Of a stretch of DNA of 64,000 bases, positions 1-14,300 are shown piece by piece. The DNA comes from Mactra quadrangularis (taxonomy: Eukaryota; Mollusca; Bivalvia; Venerida; Mactridae). The notes beneath the pieces are model-generated. The model saw nothing but the letters and a program-made list of their open reading frames with translations, was not told where the DNA came from and made no database searches. Made by a program: the position numbers and the translations under genes. The DNA lies in the NCBI GenBank assembly GCA_025267735.1, contig CM046301.1, forward strand, positions 62,267,872 to 62,331,871. The letters are read 5' to 3'. The stretch's first letter is position 1. Every line of letters begins with the position of its first letter.

Positions 1-1892
1 TTAAAATCAATAAGCTGATACAGTTCTCCTCTTAATTATATGGTGCTTTCACCACTCTAAAAGTTTCAGGCATATTACAGTACAGCAAAATGAAAAAATC
101 AACAACTAGCAATCACTAGAAAGGCTCAGATTTGTAAACTTTACAATTTTACATGAATACACATAAATGTTCACTGGTGATTGTCATTTACCTAGTTAAT
201 CTACTGAAAGCTAGGGTGTGAAAGGCCATAGAAAGCAGTTAACTACCCCATTTCACCCATGATAAAAGGCCATACGCAGCTGTGATATTGAATTCCTGTG
301 CCTGCCCTGTAAAACTTGTATATCTATGTCAGTTAACAAGGAAATATTTCCATCCAGTGTCAACGCATAAGTTTATGGACAAGTTTTATTCTATCAAATT
401 CAACAGTGTACTATTTTATTGTAATTTATCATTATCCACAGCATGTTTTTAATTCATAGTTTTCTAAGTACTTTTGAACTTCTTAGTGCATTTCAAATCC
501 AAGCAAGTAGTTCCTAGACCAATGCAGATACTCAAATATATATTACCTAAAAGGATTTTGACAGAAAACTACGGCAAATGAAAAACGAAAGTGAAAGTAC
601 AAACAGGGTCGCGAAAACCCATCACTCTTGCATCTGTCAAAATGCTGTTGAATTGCGGAAGACTTAGGTCCATACTACATGAAATACAATCGATCTTAGT
701 GACGGGTCGAGTTAAATTTTTATTTTGAAAATGTGTGTATTGTTACACCGGCAGTTTTTGCGATGAAACTTCTCACAATTTCCACAAATGATCAAATTTC
801 TAAGCTGCTCTGTCTACATTTTTAGTCTGTTCACAGACGCATAATTTTGTACACTTTGCAATATATTATATAAATTAGTTCAGATGAAACCATGGACATT
901 CTTGTCAAATTGTAAAAATAATAACATTTATTGAGACTCGCGTTTATAACGACAAATACAAAAACATTCATGTACTTACTGTATCGATGAATGCGTGTGG
1001 TTCCGATATGTTAAATGTTTTGTCTGATGCGTCACATGAGTCACGTGACAAATAACGTCCGCCCACTAGTGGAGAAATCCCTGGCTATAAATAGATCAGG
1101 CTGATACTATTCTCCCAACTTATTAGAACGAAAATGCGGTAATTGCAAGCGTTTATGACATGATTTGGGTTATTTCTTTACTTAGGATTGTTATTTACGT
1201 CAAATAGCATCATTTAAAAAAATGATATAGAATTTAAAAGTCCTGTTCTCGCAATCCATAATGCGAAACTGTAATTAACCGAATTAGGTCGACTTGCCAA
1301 TTCTCCATTGCGTGTTTTAGTCGTATCATGACTCATGTTGATCTATTGCCGGATGAAAAATCTAATCTATGGAAATAAGTCGCAGGCGATTATCATGATA
1401 ACATATACTAACCGAAATATCCGAATCAATTTTTGCAGTAATGATATGCGGAGTGGATCGGGTTTTTTGCTTAAATTCAATGCTCGGAGCTGAAATTACG
1501 GTTTGTTAACTTTGGACGTGGCTAAAGCCCCGCCCAATTAAACGTCAACAATATACTTCTGAATGAGCAGCTGTTTTTGACATGGTTGCATTAGCAATTC
1601 AAGTCTTAGTAAGCGACATATTTTGAAACGCATCAAAATATGTCGCGGACGTAGACATTCGACGGTCACGCTCAGTTAGATTCAGCACAGCGGTAAGTTG
1701 TTAGCTTGAGTCAATACCAACGCGTGAATAAAAAGTTCCTTTGATAACAATATCTGACAGTATCACACAGTCTTGTAGTTTACTCACAATACATAAAAAT
1801 ATCATTGGTAATTCCGTTTAAACAGTTTCAATAAGGAACTGACATTCTTCCGCTAAAATATAAGATATAGATTGATATAGTAATCCGAAATC
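1..1892. other. No gene recognised; flank or last intron of the SLC5-like gene
   Basis: AT-rich DNA. Minus-strand exons for the missing transporter C-terminus were looked for and not found. A TATAAATA string at about 1084 with a nearby CACGTGAC is promoter-like but no gene follows it. A perfect 14-bp hairpin lies at 1613-1646. Confidence 0.6.
1613..1646. repeat. Perfect 14-bp hairpin
   Basis: GCGACATATTTTGA and its exact inverted copy are separated by AACGCA. It could be a remnant of a foldback element or a structural element; no flanking duplication was seen. Confidence 0.6.
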
Positions 1893-2077
1893 TATTATGA
1901 TCAAGGCCGACCGAAGTGCCCACGAACTAAAGACATTATACATACTCCGACAATGGGCTTTTTACCCAATACAAATAGTGGACACTTTCTTCACTTTAAC
2001 TAATTCCAATTTGATGGCTTTGTTCCGAGTTTCGATTGATACAAACATATAGTGGAAGGTCGGCCTTGATCATAATA
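1893..2077. mobile_element. MITE, 185 bp, TIR TATTATGATCAAGGCCGACC
   Basis: The first 20 bases and the last 20 are exact inverted copies. The interior is non-coding. No clear target duplication was resolved. It lies just downstream of SLC5-like exon 13 on the minus strand. Confidence 0.8.
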
Positions 2078-2128
2078 ATATGGCCAATAATCTTTAGGAA
2101 TATGTATTTCTAAAAAAAAAACACTTGC

Positions 2129-2355
2129 CTTGATGCTTGGGTTGTGTTTTCTAATATTGATGAATACGTCATTTCTTCCGTAGTGATATTTGTTCCCATA
2201 GTAATAGAATGATTATACGTCATAAATGATGACGTCATCAAACATCCATCAGTTGTTACCCTCTCTGATTGTGGTGCCTTGTTTCCATATAGTATAGAAG
2301 ATAAAGCTAACCATACGTTTATTGCTATACCTATGATTCCTCCACTCAAAGCACC
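2129..2355 (-). CDS. SLC5-like exon 13, probable GC donor
   Basis: Acceptor TTTCAG|GGT. It opens GALSGGIIGIAINVWLAL, corresponding to the GALVGLMAGFAISLWVGIG helix, then gives an extracellular loop rich in Ser/Thr with N-glycosylation sequons (NHS, NIT, NTT), as in the family. The best donor is AAG|GCAAGT, a GC-AG type splice site, phase 2. The alternative GT donor GGCAA|GTGTTT would end the exon at 2125. No later exon was recognised in 1-2128. Confidence 0.87.
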
Positions 2356-5300
2356 CTGAAAGAGCAACAAACTGTAATTACTGCTAGCTCAGTCGGTATA
2401 GCACAAATCTACTGATCATGGGATTGTAGGTTTGATTCCAGGGCAGGGCGCACTTTCGTGGCATAATTTCTACGGCCATCTCCTTCCTACCATTTATTCT
2501 GATTAAATAATGTAGGACAATTTTCAGTAATTAACGGAAGTATGCGCCTAATAACTGGTTATCAACTGCATCCGCCTCGAGTATCCCCGGACAATCGATA
2601 AATTTGAAATACTCAATTCAATGGTATCACTGAACTATAAATTAGTCACATATATGACATACCAAATGTTTTGCAAAGCCTAGCTTATTTACGACAAGAA
2701 CTAAATTGCATTAACCATTACGTGCTTTCCCTGTGCATCCCCTCGCGTATGTAGTAAAAAGCTTGGATTATCGGTGGATCCCCCACGAATCCTTCCGAGA
2801 TTATTCATTCAATGAATGATTGAGGTCTTCCGAATGTGATACGAGAATGGTAGCACTTACTATCCAGTTAGCTTGTGGAAATACTGCTCCTAGGAACATC
2901 ATACCAACCATTGGACCACCAGTGGCACCCATCGCTGTTAGAGCAATCTAAAAGAGAATTCAATGACGTAAATTTACATGTGGTTAGTTTAAGGTGTATG
3001 TATCATATAGCAGGCATGCTGGCAGGTGTATTAACTGTTCTGTTTTGGATCTAGAATATTCCCCTACTTATGTTATCAAATGTGTGCTAATACAGAATCG
3101 ATTATTAAAAAACTTGTGTTGACAAACATCCGACAAAAGACACATAGAACTTCAAAGAAGTATTTTACAATTAGATAGTAACAGGATAAATTCTAGAGCT
3201 GTGGATCGTTGAGCAAGTGCCGATCCGATCCGAATACGATTCATGTGTAGCGATTCACGAATCGAACCACGAATCACTTTTTAATGGAAAAGCATACATG
3301 AATTCATGTAATAACATAAATAATTGAAGAATAACAGAAGCTTTATCTATATGAAAACCATGTGCTCCCAACATTTCTATTACCAGACGTTTGTGGGCAT
3401 TTTCAGTGATAACATTGTTTTAAATGTGTATCAATAGAAATTTTGACACAAGATAATTCGGTCCCTACATCAGTGGCAATAAAGCTGAAAATGTTCTTTC
3501 ATTTTTTTTTTCAAAAATAGATCGCGATTTCGGACATGACGAATATTCGTACTCGATTTTCTGGTCGGGATCGCGAATATCCGAGTACTCGGATATTCGC
3601 AGCAGCCCTAATAATTTCATTTCTTTTTGATCCAGTCACTTTCCTGGATTGATTGATTTAATGAGTAAATGTTATTTTTTTACAATGAACTATGCAAAAT
3701 CATAAATTGTTGCAACTAACTTATATTCCAGTTACAATGAAGTTGGTCAGTAGAAATAATAAGTATTTTATTTAATTGGCATTGATTGGCAAAATCTCTA
3801 ATTTCAAATAGACATACATTTTCACCGTTACTTTTGCAATCTTATTGACGACCGGAGATAAAGCAGAAAATGTTCAGGTATACTTGTACTTTACCTGTGT
3901 AACTGTACCACTAAAGGATCTTCCTAAATATGCCAGACAAACAGCTAAAACTCCATATAATATCACTGTAACACACCATATACGAGTATGTACATTTAAG
4001 ATAAAAAATCTATACAATGTACTATTAAATTTGCGAGTTTCCTGTTTTGTGGAAGAAACTGCGCAGCTTTGAATAAATCTTTTGTTTGTCGCTGGAGCAC
4101 CTATATACCGGCATATCAAGTTGACAATTCTTTTTTGACAAAGCCTCTTGATATTTGCAAAAACTGCCAAAAATCAACAAAAACGTGGGTTTTTTTGTGT
4201 CTAGAAATAGTTCTCGATAAAACTAAAAATAGACACGTCAAACCAAACTCCCGTGCTCCCATCTAGTATATTATAAAAAGTTTAATAATATTGCAGAAGT
4301 GTTAAAACAATTGACAAAAGAACCATGCTATGATTAGATATGATATAGCGGAGATTTTACGACTTTTACACTTTAGTGTGTTCTATTTACTGTTACAAGA
4401 ATACTTAGTCGGCGTTGTCAGCGATATTGCCGAACCCTCCATATTAGCGAACACGACTATATACGAATCGTACATTGAAATATTTGTCTTTAAATACGTG
4501 ATTTGTTTAATGTCACTGGTTAAATCACCAATTATAATTATAGGCTTGTTTATTTGTATTAACAAATTATTTCAAATAATAATAATAATCTTGGGTCATG
4601 AATGCAATATGTTCATTGATGAATACATTCAGTCCAAGCTAATATATAGTGTCCTCCAAGAAGTCCTTAAATGAAAGCATGTTTTTGATTCACAAATAAA
4701 CATAGTTTCATCTGAGCACAGGGTGTAACAAAATATGAGATCGTAAAATATGAGGGGTTATCTACAACTAGTTCAGGGAAGTCATTTAATACCACTTGGG
4801 CCTCACATCGTACAAAATATACATGTATAGACTGAAGAAGAGACTCGGGAGTCTAGTTAATCAACACTTTAAGCAATAAGCTTACGAAACACGTAAACTT
4901 TAACACTAAGTAAGTCCAAAAGACTACGAAAATATAGACGTAACACCCTTTAAAACTAGACAAGTCATAGAAAAGGGAATGGACCTACCAACAAGCTTAG
5001 CCACCAACGTTTTTCTAAATTCTGTTGAATGTCTTAAAACATTAACTAGAATATCTTGTATTGTATTTGCTGACATCGAATTGATCCCTGATGACAAGGA
5101 ACTGAAAGTAGAAATACAGTTAAACTCCGTAATAAGACCACTTCCTTAAACGTTCATCTTCTGCTATAGGCATTTATTAATAAAAACATAAAATAATATC
5201 AATTCTATGTATGACGGTATATTTGATACATGATAAAATAAAAACACAATGCTGTACATGTATACATAATTGAAACTTATTATCATGTTTAAGCAAAATT

Positions 5301-8300
5301 CTAAATTGTATTTCATTATTCTGCATATCGCGGGTTATCGCAAAACGGTCGCTACCCAATGTAAAAAAGAATTACATGTAGTTACGACCGTTTGCGCTAA
5401 GCCCATAATATATTTTTAATTTAAAAAAAAAAAACATTTTAAGATATTTCGTATAAAATATATGACTTTCAAGAGCTTTTTGTGGTGTTCAAATTTTGAA
5501 TTTTAAAGCAGAAATAAGATATTATAAACACTGTCTTATTTGAATATGGAATGTATCATTTAATATGGAATTCACTATACTCACTGTACAGTTCATTTTG
5601 TTCAACAAAATAGACTGTATGTAGCCTATAAAATTTCTATTCTAGTTCATTATACAAGTAATTGCTGGTAAATTTTTCAATTTATGTACAAAATATGATA
5701 AACTTACTTGTTTCAATAAGAAATGCTGCTGTAAAAATTCAAAGTGTGCCGCAACGTGACTTTCAAAATGACGTCACAAATACCTGTCATATAGACTGGT
5801 TCACGAGTTACGTAGTTACCTTTCCACGCTCTATAAACAACTCGGAAATCAGTCAATCGAATGTAAACATAATGAATTCCCTATTAAATGATACATTCCA
5901 TATTCAAATAAGACACTGTTTATATGATATAGAAATAGTGGTATTTGTTGAAAATAACAAAAATAACAACCTGTTGGTAGTTTAAAAAGACCATGCATTC
6001 TAAGATTTTAACCAGCATTAACTTAATACCTACCAAGATGGCTGTCGAAAGGTACTTTATCAGTACCTTTGTGAACATATGGAAAGTGTTTATTCATTAA
6101 ATGTTATAAAATAAAAAAATAAAATAGTTAAAGCCGCGGCCGTGACGTAGTGGTTGGCATGTCTGACTTCGAATCCGGAGATCGCGGTTTCGAAACCCGG
6201 TCGCGGCAGGTCATACCCTATACATGAGTTGTCGACCTCGTGGTAGGGTAAGTTAGTACTGGTGAAAGATAAGTGTCCAGGAAACCTATAGTAGGAAGAG
6301 CTGGCCGTCGTATATATGACCTTTATATGTGTTGAATGCGACGTTTAAAAATAAATTTAATTCAACTGTCAGTGGCACACACATTTACTCCTCACTACAA
6401 TATTTCTATACCCACAATCAATAGTCGAGTAATTAAAACAGCGGGGTTAATGTATGCACCATTGATAGTTAACAAAATTTTCTGATGCATGAATATAGTG
6501 TCAATATAATCTCCGTAAACAGATATCCTGTAGAGCATTGTTGTACAGGATCTCTACTATCTCAATGGAGGGTCACGTCGAGATGACCTATATGTCGACT
6601 AATCATTGCGTAGCTTTCATCTAGACGAAACACTATTAATAACATTTTGATTTCGTAATTTCTATTTTTAGACCAGGATTTGCAAGCTAAAGTGCGTACA
6701 AAAAAAACAAAACGTGTTTTGGTAAACATTAAAAATGAGACAACTCATTTCAGGGGTAGGCAGTAATGAAAATAAAATTTGTGTAATTCATTTTAACAAA
6801 ATTAGCATGGTTGATAAACCACAACCACTTGGTAATCATGCTTGTTATGGTAGAACACTTTCCATTACACCAACAACTAAGACACAAGTAAAACACAACA
6901 CAATTGTTTATTTTAAAGTCATCCTGGACATCCCTAGTCATGGGTTAGTTCATTGTATTGTTATTATAAACAGTGCTTTGTTTTTTTGTACGCACTATAA
7001 TTTAACAGCGATATTATTCACAGTCTGCCATTGGACGGCTCATTTCAAATTGCGTGACGTAGACGATGTAAACAAGTTACGTATCATAGCAATTTTTTCA
7101 TGAATATTATGATGAAAAAAAGTCACCTGAACGTGACCCTCGTCTGAAAAAGGCCAGATCTATATTAGCGAGTAGGCGAGCGAAAAAATTTTAGATAGGG
7201 TTTCAATCAGATTGGTGTCAATATTGAAGAAAGACAGTTATGACCAATTACCTTAAAGCCCCACTAAACAATGCTGCTATAAACATTCCAGGGAGTCCTG
7301 GTACATCATGAAACACATGCATTACAAAATATGGTACTGACCTGAAGATAAATATAGACATAATACAGCGATCAATAGTACCATGAGGATATATATAGGC
7401 ATGAACACAATTATATCTCTGACAGAGTCTATTTACTCTGTGTATGATCGGTCACTCACAATGCTAATTGATTATTATGTTTACTAAAATAGCTCGTTTA
7501 GGATAACTTGAGATACGACTCAGTTTGTTTACATATTTGGGACTCAGGTATTACATAAAACAAGGAGGTCAGCTGATTTTGTGGAATGAAAGTATTAAAC
7601 ATGTCTTAATGCTCGGAACGTGTGTTCTCGTACTAAATTTAATACATCAAAAACACACTGATAATAGTCGATAATTACGTGTACTGAACTTAAATCCACC
7701 TGTGTATAAAAATGGTATCGTTGTATTTTGTCTCAAGTTATCCTAAACGAGCTTATATGACTGAACAGCAAATATGACTATTTAATTTCAAACAAAATGA
7801 ATCATGTATAGCGCCGAGTATCTTTTAAAAATTATTTCTTATTTTGTATGCCCTTTATTGAACTAATACATTAATTGTCATTATCACGATTGCTTAACTC
7901 AAGAACTATAAACTGTATAAACATGATTTTCCGGGCGACCAAAATTCATAATTTCATAACGTTATTAAATCAGGTAGCGATCATGCGGTAATAATTATTT
8001 CTAAGCCTTGTTCCAAACTACAGAGTATGTCCTTTATTAGAACAATCGTTATGGTTGGTCTTAAAGCGGAATGAACTTTCTAAAGGCATTTTCTTATACA
8101 ATGCATTCTCGTTCCCAGAGTCTAGTAGGATTATCAATAATAGCTAGTATTGAGAATCCTACTAGACTCTGAAAACGAGAATGATACAATGAAGCATTTG
8201 TAACTTAAAGGTACTAGTTCACAGATTTGGTTGAGACTTTTCAAAATACATTCAGTGTCTGTAATTGTGTCAAAACAAACATTCTTGTTATTGCAAGACA

Positions 8301-11300
8301 AACTGACCCATACATTCCAAGAAATATACAATAAAAGTCACAAAAAATGCACTAAAATTGTCTATACCGTTACATACGGGGTAGATTTTACTACTTAAAC
8401 ACCATCATTTGTAGTTGTAAGTCCATTTGCACTAACATTTTCAATATAAAAACCCTAATTTCCCGCATCAAAAAATGTTTCCATACAATTTAGGTAGTTT
8501 CAGAAAAAGTTGATATTTAAGTTGAAATCTGTGAATGAGTACCTTTAAGAAACGTTAAACAATGTAATTAAAAAAAGTAAAAGTAATTGCATTTTATAGT
8601 CTAAGTTTCATGCTTACGCACGTTCACCGACTTTACAGCTATTACCCCTGGTCATTGGGCTACTGGTATCTATCTATCAATCTCCCTGGGGAGTCAATTT
8701 ACTCCGTTTATTAGTGCAGCCGACAAATTGGCGCAACGGAATTAAACCACCCTAGCAGGTACCCATTTACACCTGGGTGGAGTGAAGCAATCGCAGGTAA
8801 ATTTCTTGCTCAAGGAAATTAGCAGTGCCCCTTGTGGAATTCGAACCCAGGACCTGTCGACCCCTAAGCGCGCGTCCTACCACAGGACCACTGCTCCTAT
8901 GCATGATGCATGATTTTACAATAACTAAAATGGTCTTTACGACGGAACTTTACTTGTTATCCATTTTCATGATAGCAAACCTATGAATGAAAAACTCTGC
9001 AAAAACAAAGATGTATAAGTACCTGGTTAGGATTTTCAATATATCCAGCGCCCCATGGGTCACAACGTTGTATTGTAAAATATGAAAACATTAATATACC
9101 CAACATTATCATTAAAACACCCCATAGAAACACCAATGGTACATTCAATAATGTTGAACTGTAATATATACAAAATACCATATTAGTTTAATATGCAATG
9201 TGTCTTATAGTTAACATGGAATTCACTAGAACTGTACTCACTTTACAATCTCTTCTTTATCATAAAAGCGTTTAGGCCACAACAAGTTTATCATGTGTTC
9301 TACGGGTTTTTTTTCTGAAAAAAAAATGGGGCGAGCGAGCGAATAATTTTTTTTATAAAAATCACAATTCAGTTGCTTTATATAGTGGTTTGACCAAATT
9401 TTTATGAGCGAGCGAGGACATAATTTTTTTGTATAATCCAACAAAATTAAGGTGCGAGCGAATCCATAGAACATAAAAAAAAATTTATGATCAACTTGTT
9501 GAGGCCTTATTCTACTTCATTTTAGCTCGATTGTGAAACAAGTTCTTACAACTTTGATTAATTACTTTCGAGTCCACTTCCTGGTTCCCCAGTACTAAGA
9601 TAGTAGGATAAAGTTTCTTGCTCAAGGAGTCAACGGGGTAGGTTTAGGATGGGATTCGAACCAACTCCGAACTGGCTATCCAAAGATTACAAGTCCAACG
9701 TCGTAACAGCTCAGTCACGTCTGCTCCTAACATCAGATCGTGTGGATAGCTCGTTATTTTATTTCTTTTAGATTTGTTTTCATTGTGTTTTATCATCATT
9801 TTCAGCAAATTTGAAGGCATGCAATACAAGTACTAAGTATTATGTACTTAGTAGAGCGAAATCCATGTTATATATTACATTTCATTATCCAAATGGAGTT
9901 GCAGCAATGTGAATCATGGATCTTTCTAACAGACATTTTCGAGATAGAAAATCTTTATTTCCAATATTCAATAATCAATATTCGATGTTCAATATTCGAT
10001 ATACAATATCAAAGTTCTTGCCATCCTATGAGTACAAAGATGATAGAAAAGATACATGTATGTGTTGCTACGGCGTTTAACATAAAAAAACAACATCATC
10101 AATGTTATGTCTTGATTATTGTAGCAGAAATACCCTGGAGTGTTAAGTCACGTGGTCTTCTGTTTATTAGGTCGTGTTAGACCGTATATGTCACAGAACG
10201 TATATGGCACGCATGTGTGAAATATTCGTTCTGTGACATATACGGTCTAAGAAGGCTACACTAAAAACTTGACGATATCGTTTAATAGTTTATCTTTGCA
10301 TAGGATCTTAATTATGTGTATTTATTTATTGATGTTAACGCCGTGTCAACACAATTTTAGGTCATTTTACGGCGTCCAGCGCACCTTACCTAGCTTTCCT
10401 GGACTAGTATCTATAACCAGTACTAACCTACCCTTCCACAAGGCCGGAAACTTCTCCATATTATCTAATCAATGGAGGAAAACCGACATTATTGTCAAAT
10501 TTTTATGGAAGGGTATAACCTCCCCGGGTGGGATTCGAACCCGCACCCCCTCGGGCACGAGATTCCAAATCCCGGCGCGCTACCAATTGCGCTATTGACC
10601 TGGGTTAATCTTAATTATGAAACATGAGCTAAAATTTCCGAGGATTTTTAGACATTAAAAAAGTTAAAGTGTGATTTAATGTCTACTTCCATATACATGT
10701 TTAGTTGACTTTACAATTTTGTATGATAACTCCTGATAATTGAAATCACCTTCAGGCAAGTGATCTCTCACAATAGGCCTACTCATTTACACCAACGTGG
10801 AGTAGGACAACTGCAGGTAAATATTATGCTCATAAATATTTGCAATGGCCCTGGTGGGGTTTAAACCCGGGACCTCTCAACCCCTTACAGCACAGCTCAT
10901 TTTTGAAGATCTCAAATAGAGATAACACCAACAAAGATCTCACATTTTTGAATCTCTAACTGATCTCATTGAACACATTCTCTGTACAGCTGATTGATTA
11001 CAACAATTGGGTAACCAATTAAAAAATCCAGCTAACAATAATCCCCATACTGTATGACGTACACGAGGATCCGTACTCGTTCTGAAAATATATCACATTT
11101 ATAAGTGTTGTAGCCATTTGGTCACGTGTTACACCGACTTCTTTGTAGGTAAGAAGTGCACTGTCAATTCAGCTACACGTACATAAGTAATATCGTTTTA
11201 ATTATCTTTGCTGAATATAGGCCAAAGACGTGGGACGATCTTTGAAAGTCAGAAGTTTAAGTTCCACAATGGACACGAGACTTAGGACTGCTAAGCCGTA

Positions 11301-14300
11301 AATTGTGAAACGTAGTAAGATGTTTTGGCTATCTTATCGATCATAACATACGTACTTTGTGTTAGAATATACCATTAACTTTCCAAATGACTGTGTTGTG
11401 TTGCTAATAACATGGGTTATAAATATACATGTATATATATCGTCGTGGTCACTTGAAAATGCCGGAACTACAAAAAGCTAAGTTTTCAGGAGACAAACAA
11501 AACATTATTTCTTAAAGCTGAACTATGAACCTCTGGCATTTTAATAGTTAAAAAAATCATACTTCTAATTGGCTAATGAGGATGAAAGTTTAACAGAACG
11601 ACGTGGGAAGACATGTAGTTTTGGAAATTACAAAAAAAGTAAGATCGAAATTTTGTAGATCCGGCAGTTTCAAGTGACCACGGCGATATGTATTTGGCTA
11701 GGTTATTGTTGTGTACAAGATTGACTACATAACAAGTTGAGCAACATTAAACTGGAACATGGGAATGACGTTGTGGTACTAAAGGACAGATTCGCTACAC
11801 AACACTAAGTTTTGTTCTTAAGGTACACATTTGTGAGTAATTTGTCACCTAAGCACTGACATTCAGAGAGTATCTCAACGGCTTAGTTGCTTCCAATGCT
11901 TTGGAGAGTAATAACTGAAGAAATGGTTGACAGGCATATATATATATCTAGATATACAGTGTATTAAAGAATGGAGCAGTGATGCTGTGCGATATTGTTA
12001 GCTATTGTCAATCATCATGCTTTTTATTTTTTATACCTATGTATGACTAGGTGCCCGACAAGACTCTAAACCGTGACAGTCAACTACGTTCATGTTTATA
12101 AGTTACTATAATATAATGCATGTTTTGTACTATATGAAACTCGTAATTACATACTCGCTAAAGTTAATTCTGTTTCCAGTGTTTGCTACTTCCATTATTT
12201 TACTTATTCCACCAGCTTTAATTGTACCCTGTAAATAGACAAATAATGCGAGAACATAATTAAAATGACATGATTATTGATTCTATCGCATTGATATAAT
12301 TATATCTAATAAATCTAACCAATCGACAACTTGCATTTGTACCACGTGACTGTCCAATATATATTCCCGTATTGGATCCAAAATATATAATTATATTATT
12401 TTCGTATTGGACGGTTGGGTACATGTGCACTAAACAATGCGAGTCTGGTTTCCGATTTCAATTCTTAACGATGGATTTTTACACAGTTTATTTCAAAGTA
12501 AACGAAAGATATATAATAACAACAAATGTCTTTAAAAAAAGATGTTCGGCGCTCTGCTGGGTTTATTTTCAATGGTTTGAAGTATAAATGTTGGTCATGT
12601 ACGGTGTACATGTATTAACTATAGGTCAAATGTAATTTGTCCGAAATTGCAATTCAGTCTCAACTGACAATTTTTGTCCGAATATATTGCCACTTCGCTG
12701 ATTTGTCAATCATAAAAATCTGTCCATTTCTAAAATTAAAAACATCTTTAATAACAATGACTTATTTTCGATAAAAAATCACTTCTTCCCATAATGACCA
12801 AACGATATATAGATCTCTATGTTACTTTCTGGCAAACATAAAAAATTGATAAAAATGCTCAATGGCGGCCAACATATGACAAAATGAAAACCCATTCCGA
12901 TCGTGCGCTGAGTCATTACTAGGGGTTTTAACCAGATTCTATGGTGCACCAAGCTCAAAAAAGAAATTCAAACAAGTACAAACTACAAGAAGCATCAAAG
13001 GGCGTCCAAAAGAATGTTTAAAAGTAAGAAATGTACTAACGGATAAAAAACTAGGAGAACAGATCTTTTTGGTTATGGTTTGCATATTTAATAATTTTAT
13101 TCGGAAAATACGTCTTGATTTAATAGTTAAATACACTATAATGAATAAATTGGTGAAAAAATATTATTAATGTAAATTATAATCATCGCAATCTCAATTT
13201 TCTACTTTTTAGTACATGTATCGTTTTTGCCATTTCTTAAACAATGTTTTATCTAGATCTAATCATAATTTCTTAAAATGGCATTATTTGATAAAATAAT
13301 ATATCACAATATCATCTTCAACGTTGTAAAAAAAACAACAATATCAACAAAACACGCAAGCAATACAGTCAATTTTGTTTCCTTCTTTATTTAACTCGTC
13401 AGTTAAGAAAATTATCGCTCTATATTTAGCTCTTCAGTTAAGCGGTCAATGTTTTAGGAGGACCTTTAATAATCGGAATGATCGGCTAATATGCCTGACG
13501 AAAATGTCCGAGATAATGTAGTTGCCCTTTCACAAAATCTGATTTCATTTCATAAGGGGAGTCGCGCTTCGGTGCGAACGCCAATAACGGAGGTAATGTC
13601 ACGTGATAAAGCTACGTTACAATTTCAAATTCTTTATTTTCTGAAGGTAACGTTTAGATATACAAAGTAAAACTACAACATATGCCTTAATTTCAAATGG
13701 CCTTCAACAAAAATTCAATGACATGTACCTAAATATGAAATATAAAAAACATACAAATTAACTATAAGTACAAAAATCTCTTGCACACATACACACACTA
13801 ACGAAGACAAGACACTAAGACAAACATGTGAAGACAAAAACAATACAAAAATATTTATAAAGACAGACACTCACAATAATGTACTTGTATTTCAAACTAA
13901 TTTTTTTTACATGAATCTATTAAAACCTATTCTACTTGTGTATAATTACTCTTGAATGTTTCAGAGTGCTTTTTTGCTGGCATACAATATGAAGACCCCG
14001 CCATTTTGACAAATATCATCAAATAGAACTACTAAAATGCTTAAACTTTTCTATATTTTGTAAAAAATAACACTAAACAACCTTTATTTTTGAGAAAATG
14101 AACCTTTAGATAGAGTTAGATGTCACCTACCATAACAAGAATTACTATAATACCAAGAAATAAAATAATAAACTGGAACACATCAGTCCATATAACAGTA
14201 CGAAACCCACCCTGCAAATAGAGATGATACAGTAATTACTAGACGCCATTATTCAAGGTTGTATTGGGAACTGTTCGAATTACCGTATTTAGAACTACCT

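Noticed and set aside
1076..1100. TATAAATA with nearby CACGTGAC as a plus-strand promoter
   Set aside because: No recognisable plus-strand gene follows; the base composition makes TATA strings common.
6735..7103. 122-codon ORF across the nested MITE
   Set aside because: It crosses the boundary of an insertion into another element, so it cannot be an old gene, and it lacks protein-like features.
10269..10598. 109-codon ORF ending GGIRTRTPSGTRF
   Set aside because: This is the antisense translation of a tRNA-type SINE head, a common false gene.
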